10,562 nucleotides of DNA, taken from assembly GCA_019510535.1 (NCBI GenBank), contig JAEKKE010000263.1, positions 1 to 10,562 of the forward strand, written 5' to 3'. Positions within the stretch are counted from its first letter, which is position 1. Every line of letters starts with the position of its first letter. Source of the DNA: Acidobacteriota bacterium. Its GTDB lineage: Bacteria > Acidobacteriota > Terriglobia > Terriglobales > Acidobacteriaceae. Below the pieces are notes generated by a model. That model ran no database searches and was not told where the DNA came from. It was given only the letters and a program-made list of their open reading frames with translations. Positions 8,046 through 10,562 of this stretch are shown here, one piece after another. Position numbers and translations under genes: made by a program.

Positions 8046-8074
8046 AGCGTAATGGCACACCGTGCCATTGTCAA
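8046..8074 (-). promoter_or_regulatory. Efflux operon promoter (TTGACA-N17-TACGCT)
   Basis: On the minus strand a perfect -35 TTGACA (8074-8069) is followed after exactly 17 bp by TACGCT (8051-8046), a weaker -10 that keeps the T-A...T positions. The predicted start of transcription is near 8039, giving a leader of about 30 nt that includes GGAAG (8019-8015) before the ATG at 8007. The 17-bp spacer is almost entirely the operator palindrome, so a bound repressor would block polymerase directly. The hexamers and spacing are seen; activity is inferred. Confidence 0.72.
8051..8069. promoter_or_regulatory. Probable TetR operator palindrome in the efflux promoter
   Basis: AATGGCAC-ACC-GTGCCATT is a perfect inverted repeat with 8-bp arms and a 3-bp centre. 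It fills the spacer between the -35 and -10 of the efflux promoter and touches both. Its size suits a TetR-family dimer, and the only TetR gene nearby starts 47 bp away in the divergent direction. Two more copies or near-copies of the half-site follow: GTGCCA at 8081-8086 and TGGCCA at 8091-8096. Binding by this regulator is inferred from position and symmetry. Confidence 0.7.
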
Positions 8075-8080
8075 CTTAAT

Positions 8081-8109
8081 GTGCCAATTATGGCCAGAAG
8101 GGTTACAAT
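8081..8109 (+). promoter_or_regulatory. Candidate TetR gene promoter with GTGCCA half-sites
   Basis: TACAAT at 8104-8109 is a good -10 ending 6 nt before the ATG at 8116. The 17-bp-spaced -35 position (8081-8086) reads GTGCCA, a poor -35 but an exact operator half-site, with a near half-site TGGCCA at 8091-8096. A transcript from here would begin at or next to the ATG, so the mRNA would be leaderless. The only purine-rich stretch upstream (GAAGGG, 8097-8102) is 13 nt from the ATG, too far for normal use. The arrangement suggests the regulator limits its own expression. Confidence 0.45.
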
Positions 8110-8115
8110 CGCCGT

Positions 8116-8748
8116 ATGGCAGTTCAGGACGCCTCCCCCCGTAACTCGCTGCAGGCAAAGAAACAGGAGGTCGTTCGCGGCGAGATCTGGAACGCGGCGA
8201 TCGATCTTTTCTTCGAGCACGGCTTCGACAATGTGCATGTCGACCAGATCGCGGCCAAAGCCGGCGTTTCGCGCCGCACCTTCTTCCGTTACTACGGGTC
8301 GAAGGAAGATGTAATGGGCGCGACCGTAAAGCGTTACGGAGAGGCGCTGGCGCAGGCGATCCGCGATCAGAAGGCGGAGCTGAGCTCGCTGGAGGCAGCG
8401 AAGGCGGCTATCAAACAGGTACTCGCGCCGACACTACACACGACGGAACGCGTGGTCCAAGTAGCAGAGCGCAGCCCCGCGGCACGTATGGCGCAGTTTC
8501 TGCAAGTGCCATTGCTGGAGCGAGACGTAACATGGGCTTTTGTCAGCCGCTCAAAGCGGGCAACGAAGGAATCTGCACTGGAGCACAGAATCCTCGCCAG
8601 CTTGACAATGACTGCAACCGGAATGTGCGTAGAGATCTGGGTGAAAGATCAGAAGCGCCCCATGCCCGAGATTGTCGACGAGGTCTTCGCCGCAATCGTG
8701 CATCTCTTCCGCGCAGAAGACGAGAAGCTTAAGACTTCACGACGATAG
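8116..8748 (+). CDS. TetR/AcrR-family transcriptional regulator
   Basis: A 210-residue dimeric repressor-type protein. The DNA-binding domain covers about residues 16-65. EIWNAAIDLFFEHGFDNVHV is the first helix and turn, QIAAKAGVSRRTFFRYYGSK (about 44-63) is the helix-turn-helix with the usual TFFRYY recognition segment, and KEDV follows. Residues about 66-200 form the all-helical ligand-binding and dimerisation domain, which is divergent as in most of this family, so the inducer cannot be predicted. It may be a substrate of the adjacent pump. It is divergent from the efflux operon, with an operator-like palindrome covering the pump promoter, which strongly suggests it represses that operon. 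No convincing Shine-Dalgarno precedes the ATG, so leaderless translation is likely. Its 3' end is followed by repeat copy 3. Confidence 0.93.
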   Translation: MAVQDASPRNSLQAKKQEVVRGEIWNAAIDLFFEHGFDNVHVDQIAAKAGVSRRTFFRYYGSKEDVMGATVKRYGEALAQAIRDQKAELSSLEAAKAAIKQVLAPTLHTTERVVQVAERSPAARMAQFLQVPLLERDVTWAFVSRSKRATKESALEHRILASLTMTATGMCVEIWVKDQKRPMPEIVDEVFAAIVHLFRAEDEKLKTSRR

Positions 8749-8771
8749 AGGGCTATACGTCGGGTGGGAAT

Positions 8772-8788
8772 ATCGAGCGAAGCTCGAT
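8772..8788. repeat. ATCGAGC flanking hairpin, left of repeat copy 3
   Basis: ATCGAGC-GAA-GCTCGAT is a 7-bp perfect hairpin starting 23 bp after the TetR stop codon and ending 3 bp before repeat copy 3. In copies 1 and 2 the same module is on the right instead. It is preceded by GGGTGGGAA (8762-8770), which resembles the GTGGGAGC end motif and may be the remnant of another unit. Confidence 0.7.
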
Positions 8789-8791
8789 CCG

Positions 8792-8946
8792 GTGGGAGCA
8801 GCGGGCTTCAGCCCGCTGACTTGAGGCGTGTAGAGAATTGGGCTTTAGCCCTGGGCATTTTCTATCGGATAATTAAGGACCCAGGGCTAAAGCCCGCTTC
8901 TCTTATAGACTCAAATCAACCGTGGGCTGAAGCCCACGGCTCCCAC
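8792..8946. repeat. REPIN-like structured intergenic repeat, copy 3
   Basis: A 155-bp intact copy: GTGGGAGC (8792-8799), hairpin AGCGGGCT/AGCCCGCT (8800-8817), a perfect 16-bp long-range stem of 8840-8855 with 8880-8895, hairpin CCGTGGGCT/AGCCCACGG (8920-8939), and GCTCCCAC (8939-8946). Compared with copy 1, the last hairpin has T-A replaced by G-C at the matching stem position, so pairing is kept. It fills the space between the convergent TetR and ArsR genes and ends 7 bp from the ArsR stop codon, a natural place for a two-way terminator or mRNA 3' end stabiliser. Confidence 0.88.
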
Positions 8947-8953
8947 CCAAAGC

Positions 8954-9238
8954 CTACTTCCCACCAAGCTCCATCAAATACTTCCGGTACGCCGCGATCG
9001 TCTCCGGCTGCGAACGGTAATACACGTTCAGCCCCTCTTTGCGCGACGTGACCAGACCAAGGTCCGTCAACACCTTCAGATGGTGTGAGATCGTTGCCGG
9101 CGAGATGGTGTGCCGTTCACAGATCTCGCCGCAATAGAGCTCGTCGGCCTGGGCAATCTGTCCATAAATTGCGAGCCGGTTCGGATCTCCCAGCGCCTTC
9201 GCAATCTGTGCCGCTTCTTTATCGGTCAACTTGCCCAT
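8954..9238 (-). CDS. ArsR/SmtB-family winged-helix regulator
   Basis: A 94-residue dimeric winged-helix protein of typical family length. The N-terminal helix AKALGDPNRLAIYGQI (about 13-28) is a classic ArsR opening. The recognition helix-turn-helix is HTISPATISHHLKVLTDLGL (about 43-62), and the wing is VTSRKEGLNVYYRS (about 63-76). The helix that carries the ELCVCDLC thiol site in arsenic-sensing ArsR reads ELYCGEIC here (residues 33-40; C36 and C40). The first and middle cysteines of the classical trio are replaced, so a standard As(III) site is not conserved. Other ligands or redox sensing are possible. It is divergent from a second RND permease with a 121-bp gap and is the likely regulator of that pump. 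No Shine-Dalgarno is well placed; TCTAAT on the minus strand (9249-9244) ends 5 nt before the ATG. Confidence 0.93.
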   Translation of the reverse strand: MGKLTDKEAAQIAKALGDPNRLAIYGQIAQADELYCGEICERHTISPATISHHLKVLTDLGLVTSRKEGLNVYYRSQPETIAAYRKYLMELGGK

Positions 9239-9359
9239 ACGAAATTAGACGTGCTCCCCACCCAAAACGACGCGCGGCAGCAAAAGCTGAATCCAACTAA
9301 TTCGACGCGCATCAAAATACTCGAAACAGAAACCGACCTTCGAAAGGGAAGACGACATT
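9239..9359. promoter_or_regulatory. Divergent control region between ArsR gene and second RND gene
   Basis: A 121-bp gap that must hold promoters for both directions. Seen here are TCTAAT on the minus strand at 9249-9244, a 5/6 match to the -10 consensus ending 5 nt before the ArsR ATG, without a good -35; and an inverted pair TTCGA (9301-9305) / TCGAA (9321-9325) with a third TTCGAA at 9339-9344, a weak operator candidate. GCTCCCCACCCAAA (9253-9266) resembles the right end of repeat copy 3 and may be a decayed remnant. No plus-strand promoter is clear. The region's role is near certain from layout, but the individual sites are tentative. Confidence 0.5.
9345..9349 (+). promoter_or_regulatory. 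Shine-Dalgarno for the second RND permease
   Basis: AGGGA lies 10 nt before the ATG at 9360, a slightly long but usable spacing. It supports this start. No upstream ATG was found in the part of the frame I checked. Confidence 0.6.
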
Positions 9360-10562
9360 ATGTGGATCGTCCGCTTTGCTCTCGATCGCCCCTACACCTT
9401 CATAGTAGCGTCGATCCTCATTCTGATCATGGGTTTCTCGTCGATTGCGACGACGCCGACCGACATCTTCCCCAATATCGATATCCCGCAGATTACGGTG
9501 ATCTGGTCCTATTCCGGTCTTCCGGCAAAGGAGATGGAACAGCGCATCACTACCTTCAGCGAGTTCGTCATGGCGGTGGTGAACGACGTTAAATCCATCG
9601 ATTCGCAGACCACCAGCGGCGCTGCCGTCATCAAGATCTCGTTCCAGCCGCAGGTACGCATCGACGCCGCGATGTCGCAGGTCGGCGCGGCGGTGAACTC
9701 CATCCGCTTCCGCATGCCGCAGGGTGTGAATCCGCCGTGGATTCTGCGTTTTAGCGCTTCGACCGTACCGATCATCCAGTTGTCGCTGTCGAGCGACACT
9801 CTCTCCGAATCCGAGATCTACGATTACGGTCTCTTCCGCGTCCGTCAGCAACTCACTAAAGTTCCCGGCACGCTGTTGCCTACGCCCTACGGTGGTGTGG
9901 CTCGTCAGATCATGGTCGATCTCGACCAGAATGCGCTACTGGCAAAAGGCCTGACGCCGGTTGACATTACCAGCGCCATCAATGCGCAGAACGTGACTCT
10001 GCCATCCGGTACGGCCAAAGTTGAGAACACGGAATATACCGTCAGTACCAACTCCAGCCCCGTCGATGCGCTCTCGTTGAATGATGTCCCCATCAAGCAA
10101 GTTAACGGGGCGATGGTCTACATGCGCGATGTGGCGCATGTGCGTGACGGATGGTCGGTGCAGCAGAACGTTGCGCGGTCGAATGGAAAGCCCGCGGCTC
10201 TGCTCACCATCATGAAGACCGGCTCGGTCTCGACGCTCGATATCGTCAAGCAGATCAAGGACGATGTACTGCCGGCCTCGCGTGCCGCCGCGCCACCGGG
10301 GCTGAAGATTACGGAGCTCTTCGATCAGTCGATCTTTGTGAAGGCATCCATCGTGGGCGTATTGCGTGAGGGCGTCATCGCCGCAGCACTCACGGCGTTG
10401 ATGATCCTGCTCTTCCTCGGCAGCTGGCGCAGTACGCTGATTATCGCGGTCTCAATCCCGCTCTCGATCTTGAGCTCCATCATCGTACTCTCCGCCCTCG
10501 GCGAAACGATGAACACCATGACCCTCGGCGGCCTTGCGCTCGCCATCGGCATCCTGGTGGAT
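9360..10562 (+). CDS. Second RND-family efflux permease, N-terminal part (cut by window end)
   Basis: The first 401 residues of what should be a protein of about 1000 or more residues. TM1 is about 12-30. The first periplasmic porter region starts DIFPNIDIPQITVIWSYSG (about 35-53), with PPWILRFSASTVPIIQLSLS near 125-144. TM2 is about 338-356 and is followed by GSWRSTLIIAVSIPLS, the usual RND loop into TM3. TM4 begins at LGGLALAIGILVD, and its last visible residue D401 matches the first aspartate of the proton-relay pair. The sequence differs clearly from the first pump of this window: SGLPAKEMEQRIT replaces PGASPEEIETEIS, and FSASTVPIIQ is distinctive. It therefore belongs to another RND subgroup. 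It begins the operon itself, so its adaptor and channel genes should lie downstream or elsewhere. The ArsR-type gene opposite is its likely regulator. Confidence 0.94.
   Translation, partial: MWIVRFALDRPYTFIVASILILIMGFSSIATTPTDIFPNIDIPQITVIWSYSGLPAKEMEQRITTFSEFVMAVVNDVKSIDSQTTSGAAVIKISFQPQVRIDAAMSQVGAAVNSIRFRMPQGVNPPWILRFSASTVPIIQLSLSSDTLSESEIYDYGLFRVRQQLTKVPGTLLPTPYGGVARQIMVDLDQNALLAKGLTPVDITSAINAQNVTLPSGTAKVENTEYTVSTNSSPVDALSLNDVPIKQVNGAMVYMRDVAHVRDGWSVQQNVARSNGKPAALLTIMKTGSVSTLDIVKQIKDDVLPASRAAAPPGLKITELFDQSIFVKASIVGVLREGVIAAALTALMILLFLGSWRSTLIIAVSIPLSILSSIIVLSALGETMNTMTLGGLALAIGILVD

Noticed and set aside
8008..8058. GTG start at 8058 for the efflux adaptor.
   Set aside because: It lies within the operator and upstream of the predicted transcription start near 8039, and would put 17 extra residues before an already complete lipoprotein signal.
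9239..9359. TTCGA/TCGAA pair as a firm ArsR operator.
   Set aside because: The arms are only 5 bp with a 15-bp spacer, which does not match the usual imperfect 12-2-12-like ArsR sites. It is kept only as a weak candidate within the control region.

Overview
The window most likely comes from a soil acidobacterium of the Terriglobales type (Edaphobacter/Granulicella/Terriglobus-like). The reasons are the moderately high GC, the style of the proteins (HAE1-type RND pump, Gly/Ser-rich TolC, DUF1348 protein), and an intergenic repeat whose spurious reading-frame product ('LKPTAP...') is typical of that group. This assignment is an inference from memory, not a search.

Layout. (1) 6-860, plus strand: a HvfC/BufC-family (DUF2063) protein, the usual partner of a DUF692 (MNIO) peptide-modifying oxidase. 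Its start sits in an ATGA overlap with what looks like the end of a gene lying outside the window. (2) 1146-1559, plus strand: a small DUF1348/NTF2-like protein, bracketed by two copies of a structured repeat. (3) 8007-1824, minus strand: a complete tripartite efflux operon in the order membrane-fusion lipoprotein, RND permease, TolC-type outer membrane channel, with gaps of 12 and 1 nt. (4) 8116-8748, plus strand: a divergent TetR/AcrR regulator. (5) 8954-9238, minus strand: an ArsR-type regulator. (6) 9360 to the window end, plus strand: a second, different RND permease cut off by the window edge and divergent from the ArsR gene.

The efflux operon and the TetR gene share a short control region. 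A consensus -35 (TTGACA) and a -10 (TACGCT) lie exactly 17 bp apart, and a perfect 8-bp-arm palindrome covers that spacer. This is a textbook arrangement for repression by the neighbouring TetR protein. It also shows that the upstream GTG start of the fusion protein cannot be used, so the ATG at 8007 is chosen. Both regulator genes appear to have a -10-like hexamer only 5-6 nt before the ATG and no well-placed Shine-Dalgarno, which suggests leaderless mRNAs.

The least ordinary content is a roughly 153-bp element present three times (884-1036, 1632-1784, 8792-8946), always just beyond gene ends. It contains four short palindromic units around one core (GGGCTTYAGCCC), arranged as two nested inverted pairs inside GTGGGAGC/GCTCCCAC ends. 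It looks like an extended REP/REPIN-type element. One stem position covaries between copies, and a separate ATCGAGC hairpin module is attached on one side of every copy. I found no CRISPR array, tRNA, rRNA, insertion sequence, or convincing evidence of a wholly new multi-gene system.
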